Assembly: GCA_947259575.1 (NCBI GenBank)
Contig: CAMYMU010000046.1
Span: 124,001-188,000, forward strand
Length of the DNA stretch: 64,000 nucleotides
Reading direction: 5' to 3'
Origin: an uncultured Ectothiorhodospiraceae bacterium
Lineage (GTDB): Bacteria > Pseudomonadota > Gammaproteobacteria > UBA6429 > Thiohalophilaceae
A model generated the notes under the pieces. The model saw only the letters and a program-made list of their open reading frames with translations, did no database searches and was not told the DNA's origin. The position numbers and the translations under genes are program-made. Shown here piece after piece: positions 1 to 9,661 of the stretch. The first letter of the stretch is position 1. Every line of letters starts with the position of its first letter.

Positions 1-426
1 CTGTTTACCAACCGCTGCATCAGTAACATCATATATAACGATACCAATATTTTTAATCATTCCATTGGTACCCATAAGTGGCAGAAAAGTTATATTCTGA
101 TACATAAAGGGTGAAGCACCGGTGATGGGACGATAATTTTTAAATTTAAATACGTAGGGGCGTTGTTCCCAGGTCGTAAAAGCACGGTTTGCCAATGTAT
201 AAACAGATTCGACTTTACGCTCAAACCATTGTTGCGGTACTTCAGGAAACAGATCTAACAGTTTTTTTCCCATGACTGCATCTGCACGTTTACCGCTGCG
301 ATTCTCCATGAAGCTATTCCATAGTTTAATTGTATAATTTCGGTCAATAACGATAATACCCACGTTAATAGAGTGCACGACCCCCATTAACCAGTGTAGT
401 TCGTCAAGATCTGTATCGTCATTCAT
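1..426 (-). CDS. PAS-domain sensor protein, N-terminal part (cut by window edge)
   Basis: The reading frame starts at an ATG at 426 and stays open to base 1 (142 residues). The visible part looks like a PAS domain: a start of the type LHWLMGVVHSINVGIIVIDR, then a W-N...G.....MGKKLLDLFPE stretch typical of a PAS core, and a C-terminal segment resembling GMIKNIGIVIYDVTDAA that usually leads into an effector such as GGDEF or a histidine kinase. The effector lies outside the window, so enzymatic function cannot be given. It begins 2 bases after the stop of the receiver-CheC gene, so the two are almost certainly one operon and one signalling pathway. Confidence 0.7.
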   Translation of the reverse strand, partial: MNDDTDLDELHWLMGVVHSINVGIIVIDRNYTIKLWNSFMENRSGKRADAVMGKKLLDLFPEVPQQWFERKVESVYTLANRAFTTWEQRPYVFKFKNYRPITGASPFMYQNITFLPLMGTNGMIKNIGIVIYDVTDAAVGKQ

Positions 427-428
427 AA

Positions 429-1415
429 CTATGCCGCAACATATGAGATTAGTTGGTTAAACCTGGGTATCGAATCTTCAGTGAAGAGTAATAACAGGTT
501 CACGTGAACATCTTTATTTTCAATCGATATCTGCATATCGATTGCCAAGGTACTTTTCCAAAAATCATTTCCATTCTTTATAATATCTTCGCTCTTGGCA
601 TGTCTCCCCAGGACCATGGGGTGACTCAGACTCATATTGATATCAAACTGTTCTGCTATCCCATTTATGCAGGCACCAATCAGAATATTCGACAGATCCA
701 TCAATAATTCCATTTCGGCGGTATCATCCAACTCACCATCAAACTGGGTCATCTCTGCGATGTCTTGATAACTGGAGTCGGAAAAAACCAGCATGACCTC
801 GCCTGCCAGACCGCCGCCAATAAAGCCTTGGCAAACGGCAGAAGTACTTTCATGTTCGGTTGCTTGATGCACGGCCATTTGCAACTCACTGACTTCGAGC
901 ATACTGACATTGGGAATAGGCATGATCACGAAGGAATCCAGCACACTAGCAAGCAGTGCCGCAGCCTGCCCCATTGCAACGTTAGTAACTTCTCGATAAG
1001 CATCAAATAATTCCAGGTCCTGGGTATCATTTGCTGAATCTAATTGTTCATTATCGAGATCATATTCTTTAATGATGCCGCCCATATCAACGTTGTTGAC
1101 TGGCTTCTTAATAAAAGCCGCAGCCCCAAGACTCATCACACGCTCATTTGCCTCCGGCTGAATATCACCAGAAACGACGATAACTTTGATGTTCATTTTT
1201 TCATCATAGATATGCTGCAGGACACCATAGCCATCAAGAATAGGCATATTTAAATCAAGGAAAAGTACTTTGATTTTTCCTGTCTTGAGAATCTCGATCG
1301 CCTCTACACCATTATTGGCAAAACTCAACTCCGCATCGAAATCTTCAGGTAATGCGCGCATTAGCTGTTTTTGAGCAAAACTAGAGTCGTCGCATATGAG
1401 AACAGGGATGGCCAT
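429..1415 (-). CDS. Response regulator with N-terminal receiver and C-terminal CheC-like phosphatase domain
   Basis: 328 residues. Residues 1-120 are a receiver domain: acidic pair D9-D10, phospho-acceptor D54 in LFLDLNMP, and K104-P105. Residues 135-320 are CheC/CheX-like. The CheC-type active-site pattern D/S-x3-E-x2-N-x22-P is exact at D138/E142/N145. A second copy near SNILIGACING has the acidic residues swapped (E-x3-D-x2-N-x22-P). CheC family enzymes dephosphorylate CheY-P, so this protein may act on its own or a partner receiver domain. It sits directly upstream of a PAS protein gene. The role is inferred from domains; the partner kinase is not visible. Confidence 0.85.
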   Translation of the reverse strand: MAIPVLICDDSSFAQKQLMRALPEDFDAELSFANNGVEAIEILKTGKIKVLFLDLNMPILDGYGVLQHIYDEKMNIKVIVVSGDIQPEANERVMSLGAAAFIKKPVNNVDMGGIIKEYDLDNEQLDSANDTQDLELFDAYREVTNVAMGQAAALLASVLDSFVIMPIPNVSMLEVSELQMAVHQATEHESTSAVCQGFIGGGLAGEVMLVFSDSSYQDIAEMTQFDGELDDTAEMELLMDLSNILIGACINGIAEQFDINMSLSHPMVLGRHAKSEDIIKNGNDFWKSTLAIDMQISIENKDVHVNLLLLFTEDSIPRFNQLISYVAA

Positions 1416-1564
1416 GCTAATTACTATCGGCGATCCGCCTATTACATTTAGCGTTGGTGATGATAATTGGCTGGTAATTAGCTGAAAATGGACGGCTAGG
1501 ACAAAGACAGGGGGGGCCAGCTCTAAGCTGGTGAAATTATAGGCAAAATAAGTCTAGATCGGAC

Positions 1565-2080
<516 letters not shown>

Positions 2081-2099
2081 TCAAGGCGATAATGGCAAG

Positions 2100-2161
2100 G
2101 AGGAAGTTGACGAAAAAGCGTAGTTTACATGCAAGTAAATGAGCATTTTGAGGAAACTTCT
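2100..2161. repeat. Nested inverted repeat between guaA and tadA
   Basis: The centre TTTACATGCAAGTAAA (2124-2139) is palindromic in 14 of 16 positions. It is flanked by GAAGTT (2103-2108) and AACTTC (2155-2160), which are inverted copies of each other. No T-run follows on either strand, so it is not a standard terminator. It may be a dispersed intergenic element or an RNA processing/attenuation structure between guaA and tadA. I recall similar-looking sequences in intergenic regions of other gammaproteobacteria but cannot verify this. Confidence 0.45.
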
Positions 2162-2191
2162 AACGAAGCCAGTGCGCCTTCAGCGGATTCA

Positions 2192-3781
2192 TCATTCCCA
2201 CTCAATGGTGCCAGGAGGCTTTCCGGTCACGTCATACACCACCCGTGATATACCATCAATTTCGTTGACGATGCGACGTGAGACTAAATCTAAAAAGTCA
2301 TAAGGTAAGTGAGCCCAGCGAGCAGTCATAAAGTCGATGGTCTCAACTGCGCGCATCGCTACTACATACTGGTAACGGCGACCATCACCGGTCACACCCA
2401 CTGATTTTACGGGTAGAAATACGGTAAAGGCTTGTGAGATTCCGTGGTACAAATCGTGTTTGAATAATTCTTCGATAAAAATATTATCGGCAAGCCGCAG
2501 CAGATCAGCATATTCTTTTTTTACTTCACCCAGAATTCGTACGCCCAAACCAGGTCCAGGGAATGGGTGACGGTAAACCATGTCATAGGGCAAACCAAGT
2601 TCTACCCCAAGCTTACGTACTTCATCTTTGAACAGTTCGCGTAAAGGCTCGCATAATTTTAATTTCATATGCTCAGGCAAACCGCCGACGTTGTGATGTG
2701 ACTTAATTAAATGCGCCTTGCCTGTTTTAGCACCCGCAGATTCGATCACATCTGGATAAATCGTTCCCTGTGCCAGCCACTTAGCTTGCTTAAGCTTACC
2801 TGCTTCTTCTTCAAAGACTTCGATAAATAAATTTCCGATTACTTTGCGTTTGCGCTCCGGTTCATCCACACCTTTGAGGGCAGCGAGAAAACGCTGTTCG
2901 GCATCGACTCGAATCACTTTCACGCCCATATGCTCAGCGAAGGTTGCCATGACCTGATCACCTTCATTTAAACGTAACAGGCCATTATCGACAAATACGC
3001 AAGTAAGCTGATCGCCTATCGCCTTATGCAGTAATGCTGCTACAACTGATGAATCTACGCCACCCGACAAGCCTAAAATAACTTCATCGTCACCAACACT
3101 TTCTCGAACGCTAGCAATCGCATCGTCAACAATATTGCTTGGATTCCATAAAGATGCACAGCCACAAATATCATGCACAAAGCGTTCGATGATTCGCTGT
3201 CCCTGCTGGGTATGAGTCACTTCCGGATGAAACTGTAACCCATAGAAATGTTTTTCTTCATTGGCGATCCCGGCAATCGGTGCAGAGTCTGTTGAGGCCA
3301 TCAATTTAAAACCATCAGGCAACTCAGTCACGTGATCACCATGACTCATCCAGACATCAAGCAGGCCATACCCTTGTTCCGATATTTCATCTTCAATGTC
3401 TTTTAACAACGCGGTGTGACCACGGGCACGCACTTTAGCAAAGCCATATTCATGCTGATCTGCATTTTCGACTTTGCCGCCTAACTGTGACGCCATAGTC
3501 TGCATGCCATAGCAAATACCTAAGACGGGTACCCCAAGTTCAAAGACCGCTTGCGGTGCTTCAGGCGCATCATCACCGATTGTACTTTCAGGGCCACCGG
3601 ATAAAATGATGCCACTTGGCTTAAAATTATTGACGTCCTCATCGCTGATATCCCAGGCGTAGAGCTCGCAATAGACTCCGGCTTCGCGGATACGACGCGC
3701 AATAAGTTGTGTGTACTGGGAACCGAAATCCAGAATTAAGATACGGTCCTGATGGATGTTTTTATGAGTTGAATCTGACAC
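2192..3781 (-). CDS. guaA: GMP synthase (glutamine-hydrolysing)
   Basis: 529 residues. Converts XMP to GMP using glutamine and ATP. N-terminal class-I glutamine amidotransferase: nucleophile Cys in GICYGMQ and the His/Glu pair in [10 protein letters not shown]. The central ATP-pyrophosphatase P-loop is LSGGVDSS, and the C-terminal dimerisation domain ends in the conserved GTIEWE. It begins 10 bases after the guaB stop, the usual guaB-guaA operon. Confidence 0.97.
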   Translation of the reverse strand: MSDSTHKNIHQDRILILDFGSQYTQLIARRIREAGVYCELYAWDISDEDVNNFKPSGIILSGGPESTIGDDAPEAPQAVFELGVPVLGICYGMQTMASQLGGKVENADQHEYGFAKVRARGHTALLKDIEDEISEQGYGLLDVWMSHGDHVTELPDGFKLMASTDSAPIAGIANEEKHFYGLQFHPEVTHTQQGQRIIERFVHDICGCASLWNPSNIVDDAIASVRESVGDDEVILGLSGGVDSSVVAALLHKAIGDQLTCVFVDNGLLRLNEGDQVMATFAEHMGVKVIRVDAEQRFLAALKGVDEPERKRKVIGNLFIEVFEEEAGKLKQAKWLAQGTIYPDVIESAGAKTGKAHLIKSHHNVGGLPEHMKLKLCEPLRELFKDEVRKLGVELGLPYDMVYRHPFPGPGLGVRILGEVKKEYADLLRLADNIFIEELFKHDLYHGISQAFTVFLPVKSVGVTGDGRRYQYVVAMRAVETIDFMTARWAHLPYDFLDLVSRRIVNEIDGISRVVYDVTGKPPGTIEWE

Positions 3782-3791
3782 TTGCCAGCGA

Positions 3792-5261
3792 CTAGCTTTC
3801 GGTTCGGTAGTTGGGCGCTTCTTTCGTAATGGTCACATCGTGCACGTGACTTTCACGCATACCTGCATTGGTTACTCTGACAAACTTGGGTTTAGTACGC
3901 ATTTCTTCAATCGTGCGGCAACCGGTATAACCCATACTGGAGCGAATGCCACCTAACAGTTGGTGGACAACAGGCATCATCGACCCCTTAAACGGCACCC
4001 GACCTTCAATACCTTCCGGTACCAATTTCTCTGCCTCTCCACCTTCCTGGAAATAGCGATCACTAGAGCCATGCTGTTTACTCATCGCCCCCATCGAACC
4101 CATGCCACGATAAGACTTGTAGGAACGACCTTGATAGAGCTCCACTTCACCCGGTGACTCCTCGGTACCAGCAAACATACTGCCGATCATCACACAATCA
4201 GCACCAGCCACTAAGGCCTTTGAGATATCACCAGAATAACGAATGCCACCATCGGCAATAACTGGGATATTTTTGCCATTCAAGGCTTCGACTACATTGG
4301 CAATAGCACTGATCTGAGGAACACCAACACCCGCCACAATTCGAGTGGTACAGATTGAACCTGGGCCAATGCCCACCTTGACGGCATCGGCGCCCGCTTT
4401 CGCAAGTGCCAGTGCAGCTTCCGGGGTGGCGATATTTCCACCAATCACCTGCATACTAGGGTAATTCTTCTTAACCCAGGCAACTCTGTCTAGTACTCCC
4501 TGGGAGTGACCATGAGCCGTATCGACCACGATCACATCTACACCAGCCTCAACCAGTAATTTCACACGCTCATCGGTGCCTTCACCCACACCCACAGCCG
4601 CGCCAACGCGAAGCTGACCATCAGCATCTTTGCATGCATTTGGGAATTCTTTGGCTTTCTGGATATCTTTGACAGTAACCAGACCACGCAGCTGAAAATC
4701 TCCGTTAACCATCAGTACCTTCTCGATGCGATGTTTATGCAATAGAGCCTGAACCTCGGCCTTGCTCGCCCCTTCAGTGACGGTCACCAGGCGATCCTTT
4801 GGGGTCATGATATTGCTGACCGGGTCATCCAATCGTGTCTCAAAACGAAGGTCGCGGCTGGTTACAATACCGACTAATTCTTCACCATCTACTACTGGCA
4901 CGCCTGAAATGCTGCGTGCATGGGTCAGGTCCATGACTTCCCGAATACTGACATTTGGTGAGACAGTGATAGGGTCTTTAATCACACCGCTCTCGAACTT
5001 CTTCACAGCATGCACCATAGCGGCCTGGGCATCGGCAGTCATATTCTTATGAACTATGCCTACCCCACCCTCCTGGGCAATAGCAATGGCCAGACGGGCC
5101 TCCGTAACGGTGTCCATCGCGGCTGATAATAAAGGGATATTTAATTGAATCTGGGCTGTCAAGCGGGTTTTCAGACTGACATCGCGAGGCAGAATGTCCG
5201 AATGGGCAGGGACGAGGAGTACGTCATCAAAGGTTAGGGCTTCCTCAATAATTCTCAGCAT
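3792..5261 (-). CDS. guaB: Inosine-5'-monophosphate dehydrogenase
   Basis: 489 residues. Oxidises IMP to XMP with NAD+, the committed step to GMP. The TIM barrel starts [14 protein letters not shown]; two CBS domains are inserted at about residues 95-200 ([15 protein letters not shown] and [13 protein letters not shown]). The catalytic Cys is in [15 protein letters not shown]. The flap [10 protein letters not shown] and the C-terminal [10 protein letters not shown] are conserved. First gene of guaB-guaA; divergent from the SoxK-like gene across a 245-base spacer. Confidence 0.97.
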   Translation of the reverse strand: MLRIIEEALTFDDVLLVPAHSDILPRDVSLKTRLTAQIQLNIPLLSAAMDTVTEARLAIAIAQEGGVGIVHKNMTADAQAAMVHAVKKFESGVIKDPITVSPNVSIREVMDLTHARSISGVPVVDGEELVGIVTSRDLRFETRLDDPVSNIMTPKDRLVTVTEGASKAEVQALLHKHRIEKVLMVNGDFQLRGLVTVKDIQKAKEFPNACKDADGQLRVGAAVGVGEGTDERVKLLVEAGVDVIVVDTAHGHSQGVLDRVAWVKKNYPSMQVIGGNIATPEAALALAKAGADAVKVGIGPGSICTTRIVAGVGVPQISAIANVVEALNGKNIPVIADGGIRYSGDISKALVAGADCVMIGSMFAGTEESPGEVELYQGRSYKSYRGMGSMGAMSKQHGSSDRYFQEGGEAEKLVPEGIEGRVPFKGSMMPVVHQLLGGIRSSMGYTGCRTIEEMRTKPKFVRVTNAGMRESHVHDVTITKEAPNYRTES

Positions 5262-5506
5262 CGAGCGGCATCCACATCCAGTTGCGTTAAAGTCGCGGAT
5301 TATAAAGATTTTCTAATACAGCGACAATCAAAACTTTTTTCTTCCGTCAAGCCCTTCTTGGCATTGCCAAGTACATCATCTTATGCGCATAATGTTCGAG
5401 TTGCGTGTGACCGGCCCGCCAGGGCAGGATACAAATTATATATCACACGAAAACAGCTAATTAGCATTTTCTTAAGAATTAAACGCGTTTGATTTTGGAG
5501 GAACAC
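5262..5506. other. Divergent intergenic region guaB / SoxK-like gene
   Basis: This spacer must hold the promoters of guaB (minus) and the SoxK-like gene (plus). A perfect 6-3-6 inverted repeat, CTTGGC-att-GCCAAG, lies at 5357-5371. No convincing -35/-10 pair could be chosen by eye, and I recognise no known operator. Confidence 0.4.
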
Positions 5507-5818
5507 ATGAGAAAAATTATTCCATTCGCCATAGCAGCAGCTTTTGCACTGGGTGCCTGTGCCAGTGGTGGCGGATCTTCTGAAGCTAATAAGGGTGATG
5601 CGAGTTCAGCAATCACAGCAGCCGAGCATGAGAAAAAGCGTGCAAAGGGTAAAGGCTATGAGTGGCGTGATACTGGCAAGATTATTAAAAAAGCCAAGAA
5701 AGCAATGAAAGCCGGTGACTATGATAAAGCCGTTAAGCTTGCTAACAAGGCGAAGCGCCAAAGTACTAATGCACTTGCACAGTACGAACAGCAAAAAAAT
5801 GCAGGACCAAACTACTAA
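5507..5818 (+). CDS. SoxXA-binding protein-like (SoxK-type) small lipoprotein
   Basis: 103 residues from the ATG at 5507, chosen because GGAGG (5497-5501) lies 5 bases upstream. The N-terminus is a lipoprotein signal peptide with lipobox ALGAC. The mature part is Lys/Ala-rich, with the pattern GYEWRDTGKIIKKA, AGDYDKAVKLANKAKRQ and a C-terminal QKNAGPNY, which matches my memory of the SoxXA-binding protein (SoxK/SAXB) family, known to stimulate the SoxXA cytochrome in thiosulfate oxidisers. No sox genes are nearby and family members occur outside sox clusters, so the function is tentative. Followed by a strong terminator at 5841. Confidence 0.6.
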   Translation: MRKIIPFAIAAAFALGACASGGGSSEANKGDASSAITAAEHEKKRAKGKGYEWRDTGKIIKKAKKAMKAGDYDKAVKLANKAKRQSTNALAQYEQQKNAGPNY

Positions 5819-5840
5819 TTCATACACGATTTAGTTGAAG

Positions 5841-5870
5841 AAAAGGCCGGGATTTTCCCGGCCTTTTTTA
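5841..5870 (+). terminator. Rho-independent terminator after SoxK-like gene
   Basis: Stem AAAGGCCGGGA / TCCCGGCCTTT around a short T-rich loop, followed by a T-run (TTTTTT). It sits 23 bases past the SoxK-like stop, making that gene monocistronic. Confidence 0.9.
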
Positions 5871-5936
5871 TTGCATGTTACTTTTTCTGTCGAACTAATA
5901 CATGAAGAAATCAGCAACACAGGATATTATGTGGAA

Positions 5937-7295
5937 ATGAGTGACCATCCGATGAACACGACAATCCAACGCGATATTTATTCAATCAGTCGCTTGAACT
6001 CAGAAGCAAAAAGCCTGCTCGAAGGCAGCTTTCCTTTGCTTTGGGTGGAAGGTGAGATCTCTAACCTCGCCTGCCCTGCCTCGGGTCATTGGTATTTTTC
6101 CCTAAAAGATCAAAAGGCCCAGGTCCGCTGCGCTATGTTTCGCAATCGAAATGCTCACCTTGGCTTTGTCCCTAAAAACGGCATGCAAATATTGATCAGG
6201 GCACGAATTAGTCTTTATGAAGCACGAGGTGATTTCCAGATCATTGCCGAACACATGGAAGAATCTGGCGATGGTGCCTTACGTAGAGCATTCGAGGAAT
6301 TAAAAAAACGCCTGCAAAGTGAAGGTCTATTTGCAGCTGAACACAAACAGGCTCTACCTGAACACATCGAAACTATTGGCGTGATTACATCACCCAGTGG
6401 TGCAGCGATTAGGGATATCCTGACCACTTTGAAACGACGTTACCCTGCGGCTAGCATCAACATCTACCCGGTCGCGGTGCAGGGAAATGAAAGTGCAGCA
6501 CAAATTGCCGATATGCTCAAAACCGTCGACAAAAGAAACGAGTGTGACGTCATCCTCTTGGCAAGAGGTGGTGGCTCCCTTGAAGACCTCTGGTCCTTTA
6601 ATGAAGAAGTTGTTGCACGCGCTATTTTCAGTTGCTCAATACCAATAGTCTCTGGCATCGGTCATGAGATCGATTTCACCATCGCCGATATGACAGCTGA
6701 TATTCGCGCTGCTACCCCAACTGCAGCGGCTGAAATAGTCAGCCCTAATCAGTACGAGTTACGAGCACGGTTACAACAATCCATCTCACGATTGAGCAAT
6801 GTAATGTCGAGGACATTACATCGATATACTCAGCAGGTCAGCTGGCTAAGCCAGCGGCTGCAACATCCGGGGCGCCGCTTACAGGATTTATCGCAACGCC
6901 TGGATGACTTGCAGCTCAGAATGAGTCAGGCACAAACTCGTTATCTGCGCCACACCTCAATGCGCGTTAGTCATCTGAAAGATAAATTGGCAAGCCTGCA
7001 CCCCAAGCAAGCTATTGGTGTTAAGAAACAGCGGCTGGTATATTTATCACACCAGTTAAAACAAACGACAGAACAGTTGTTAAAAGCAAAACAACATCGC
7101 TTTATTCAAACAATGAAAACACTTAACGCGGTTAGTCCGCTAGCGACATTGGAACGTGGATACGCCATTGTCACCAAGCCTACTAAGGGTGAAATCTTAC
7201 GAGATGCGCACGATGTAAAAACTGGTGATAAAGTTCATGCAAAGCTGCATATTGGACAATTAATCTGTACCGTCGATAATATAGATTATGATTAA
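5937..7295 (+). CDS. xseA: Exodeoxyribonuclease VII large subunit
   Basis: About 452 residues from the ATG at 5937. The frame is open further upstream, but that part overlaps the preceding terminator, and the family N-terminus (MNTTIQRDIYSISRLN) begins near here; a GTG at 5931 with AGGA at 5921 or the ATG at 5952 are alternatives. It forms the ssDNA-degrading ExoVII complex with XseB. OB-fold N-terminal domain (WVEGEISNLACPASGHWYFS), catalytic core with VITSPSGAAIRDI, LARGGGSLEDLW and SGIGHEIDFT, and a long coiled-coil C-terminal half. The partner gene xseB is far away at 55026. Overlaps the next gene by 8 bases. Confidence 0.93.
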   Translation: MSDHPMNTTIQRDIYSISRLNSEAKSLLEGSFPLLWVEGEISNLACPASGHWYFSLKDQKAQVRCAMFRNRNAHLGFVPKNGMQILIRARISLYEARGDFQIIAEHMEESGDGALRRAFEELKKRLQSEGLFAAEHKQALPEHIETIGVITSPSGAAIRDILTTLKRRYPAASINIYPVAVQGNESAAQIADMLKTVDKRNECDVILLARGGGSLEDLWSFNEEVVARAIFSCSIPIVSGIGHEIDFTIADMTADIRAATPTAAAEIVSPNQYELRARLQQSISRLSNVMSRTLHRYTQQVSWLSQRLQHPGRRLQDLSQRLDDLQLRMSQAQTRYLRHTSMRVSHLKDKLASLHPKQAIGVKKQRLVYLSHQLKQTTEQLLKAKQHRFIQTMKTLNAVSPLATLERGYAIVTKPTKGEILRDAHDVKTGDKVHAKLHIGQLICTVDNIDYD

Positions 7296-8136
7296 ACGCT
7301 TAACTCTCACTTTACTTGTACTGTTTATAGTTACAACTAGCTATGCCGGTAGTCTACCAAGACATTACCCTGTCCCAGGTGGAATCGCAGTTATCGAACT
7401 CGGTAGTCACCGCCCTGACAAAGTTACATTTAAAAAACGCAAAGTGCTGGTCACTCAATCTGGAAAGAAGTGGCATGCAGTTGTCGGGATCCCACTTTCG
7501 AGTAAAGCAGGCAAATACAAACTCATAGTGACTCGTCAGAAGCAGCAAAAGCAAATCAAATTCAATGTGATTAAAAAGCAGTATCAAACGCAGCATCTGG
7601 AGATAAAAAACAAGCGGAAGGTAAACCCCTACGCTAAAGATATGGATCGCATAATTAAGGAAAAGAAAATAATTGGTGCCGCATTAAAGGCATGGACTGA
7701 AGCACACGATATATCCTTCACATTCGATTTACCGGTTGAAGGTCGGTTTAGTAGTCCATTTGGATTACGCCGATTTTTCAATGGCCAAGCGCGCCGTCCC
7801 CATAGTGGATTAGATATTGCAGCACCTGAAGGCACACCAATACTGGCACCCGCAGAAGGCACCATCATCAATACGGGTGATTATTTTTTTAATGGCAATA
7901 CTGTATTCATCGATCATGGGCAAGGACTGATTACAATGTATTGCCATCTAAACAGAATATCAGTCAAAGCAGGTGACACAGTAAAGCGTGGTGATTCAAT
8001 TGGCGAAGTCGGTATGACCGGGAGAGTGACAGGCCCACACTTGCACTGGAGTGTGAGCCTGAATAACGCGCGTATTGAGCCTAAGTTATTTCTAGCTAAA
8101 AAGTACCAGAACGGTTTACAACTAAAACACGAATAA
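7288..8136 (+). CDS. M23-family murein endopeptidase, exported
   Basis: 282 residues. Signal peptide about residues 1-20 (LTLTLLVLFIVTTSYA). Residues 21-100 form an Ig-like N-terminal domain of the Peptidase_M23_N type; residues 145-275 are a LytM/M23 zinc peptidase: HSGLD (zinc His and Asp) and HLHW (zinc/catalytic His). The conserved frame RRPHSGLDIAAPEGTPILAPA is intact, so an active peptidoglycan endopeptidase in the periplasm is expected. Translationally coupled to xseA. Specific physiological role unknown. Confidence 0.88.
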   Translation: MIKRLTLTLLVLFIVTTSYAGSLPRHYPVPGGIAVIELGSHRPDKVTFKKRKVLVTQSGKKWHAVVGIPLSSKAGKYKLIVTRQKQQKQIKFNVIKKQYQTQHLEIKNKRKVNPYAKDMDRIIKEKKIIGAALKAWTEAHDISFTFDLPVEGRFSSPFGLRRFFNGQARRPHSGLDIAAPEGTPILAPAEGTIINTGDYFFNGNTVFIDHGQGLITMYCHLNRISVKAGDTVKRGDSIGEVGMTGRVTGPHLHWSVSLNNARIEPKLFLAKKYQNGLQLKHE

Positions 8137-8160
8137 TGGAAACCTAATTACCAAACCTTG

Positions 8161-8505
8161 CTAGTGAATGTTTTGTAATTGTTCAGGTTGTACGGGTAAA
8201 CCAGCTATACGCATCCATTGTGAAACTGGTTTGTTTGGAAACAACACTTCAAGATAAGCCTTTCCGTCTGTTAATCGAAAGTCCTTCTCTAGTTTGCGAA
8301 CAATTAATTCATCATCATAATTATTTCCAAACTTATCATAATCCGCTCTTAGCCAAAGTATCACTTCGATATGTTCCTGAGTCAGATTGATGCCTTCTGC
8401 GGCCGCAAGACCATAGGCCGTAATCAGACTCCAATATTGTAGCGAGTCAAGGTAATGAATTTTTTCCTGTAAGGGTACCGCAGTGTTAGGGGATGTGACT
8501 GACAT
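8161..8505 (-). CDS. DsrC/TusE-family protein lacking all cysteines (RspA-like)
   Basis: 114 residues from the ATG at 8505, chosen because AAAGGAGG lies 6 bases upstream; a longer frame exists without such a site. The pattern AAEGINLTQEHIEVILWLRADY and the C-terminal LFPNKPVSQWMRIAGLP correspond to the DsrC/TusE fold. DsrC carries two redox cysteines at the C-terminal arm and TusE one; here the arm ends LPVQPEQLQNIH and the protein has no Cys at all. Cysteine-free homologues have been described as RspA, presumed regulatory. It therefore cannot act as a sulfur carrier by the known mechanism. Convergent with the M23 peptidase gene and divergent from the ECF sigma gene. Confidence 0.72.
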   Translation of the reverse strand: MSVTSPNTAVPLQEKIHYLDSLQYWSLITAYGLAAAEGINLTQEHIEVILWLRADYDKFGNNYDDELIVRKLEKDFRLTDGKAYLEVLFPNKPVSQWMRIAGLPVQPEQLQNIH

Positions 8506-9091
8506 GTGTTGCCTCCTTTCTATCTGTAGCCAGAATTGATAAAAACTAGTTTCAAAAGTCATTGCATCTATCAAATCTAGTCGTTCAGCTGCAGCCCTTT
8601 ATATCCAAAGTGCGTTAGGGTAAACATATAATAGACGATTTTTTTACTAATCCAGCCGCTGACTTAACCCTGGAACACTACTATCTGCGTTTATCCTAGT
8701 TAATTTGGGTAATTAGCGACAAGAGTTTATAAATAGTCGATAAATTACATGTATCTTATTGTTTTTATGCTGAATTTTCATGAGATTTACAGAACTATAA
8801 AAAATAATAATTAGTAAACAGCATCTATTCTAGGTGCAATTAGCTTACACCGCAGGAAGGTCCATAAGCAGGAGGCGTTTTTATCCGCAAACTTAAGTAA
8901 TGCGCAAAAAGCGTGAAGGAACGACAGAGATGAACACAACAACTCACCCCAGGTTGTGCTCGAATTGGCAGTCCAACTTTCCATTGCGATTCGAACAAAA
9001 GTGCTTTGCAGAATATTTAAGCAGTCACTATGCTGCTCGTAGTTTGCTGAGACTAGGCAAGTTGTTGATAATCGCGTACATTAAGCCCAAC
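8506..9091. other. Intergenic region between DsrC-like gene and ECF sigma factor gene
   Basis: AT-rich spacer. A frame in line with the sigma gene is open from 8900 but its product before 9092 does not resemble any sigma domain. An isolated AGGAGG at 8870-8875 has no suitable start codon just after it. TATTAT-like boxes occur on the minus strand near 8625-8635 ahead of the DsrC-like gene. No terminator or known riboswitch recognised. Confidence 0.35.
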
Positions 9092-9661
9092 ATGCGTGAT
9101 GAAATTACTAACGAACAATTAATGCTGCAGTACAAGGATGGAGATGCCAACGCCTTTGAGGTGTTGTATACACGCTTTCGTCTACCCATGTTTCGTTACC
9201 TAAAAAACCAGTGTGGTAATGAGGCTGTTGCAGAGGAAATATTCCAGGATGTCTGGATGAATCTTGTCCGCGCCCGAGAGCGTTACCAGGTAACCGCCAG
9301 CTTCAAGACGTATATATACCGTCTTGCTCATAACCGATTAATCGATCACTACCGTAAACAAAAACATGGTGTGCCCAGCTCGTATGATGAGCATGAAGGC
9401 CTTCTAAATACTGAGGACACGGCTAACCACCTTACACCACAGCGTCAGGTAAATTCTGATCGGCAAGTCGACAAATTATTAAATGCCATAGCTGAGTTAC
9501 CCGAAGCACAACGCGAGGCATTTTTACTAAAAGAGGAATCCGGTCTCTCGGTCGAAGAAATTGCCGACATGACCAATGTAAAACCCGAGACAGCGAAAAG
9601 CCGACTTCGCTATGCAATGAATAAGCTTAAACAAGCAGTTGAGTTAGAACACTATGGCTGA
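9092..9661 (+). CDS. RNA polymerase sigma factor, ECF (sigma-70 family)
   Basis: 189 residues if started at the ATG at 9092, where family similarity begins (NEQLMLQYKDGDANAFEVLY). Region 2: FRYLKNQCGNEAVAEEIFQDVWMNL with YRLAHNRLIDHYRK; region 4: LPEAQREAFLLKEESGLSVEEIADMTNVKPETAKSRLRYA split over residues about 130-175. The frame is open to 8900, which would add 64 non-conserved residues; no clear ribosome binding site decides the matter. Overlaps the downstream gene by 8 bases, the arrangement expected of a sigma/anti-sigma pair. Confidence 0.82.
   Translation: MRDEITNEQLMLQYKDGDANAFEVLYTRFRLPMFRYLKNQCGNEAVAEEIFQDVWMNLVRARERYQVTASFKTYIYRLAHNRLIDHYRKQKHGVPSSYDEHEGLLNTEDTANHLTPQRQVNSDRQVDKLLNAIAELPEAQREAFLLKEESGLSVEEIADMTNVKPETAKSRLRYAMNKLKQAVELEHYG

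Noticed and set aside
5835-5936. N-terminal extension of XseA
   Set aside because: It would begin inside the terminator of the preceding gene, and the known N-terminus starts later.
8900-9091. N-terminal extension of the ECF sigma factor
   Set aside because: The 64 residues show no sigma domain, and family members start near the ATG at 9092.
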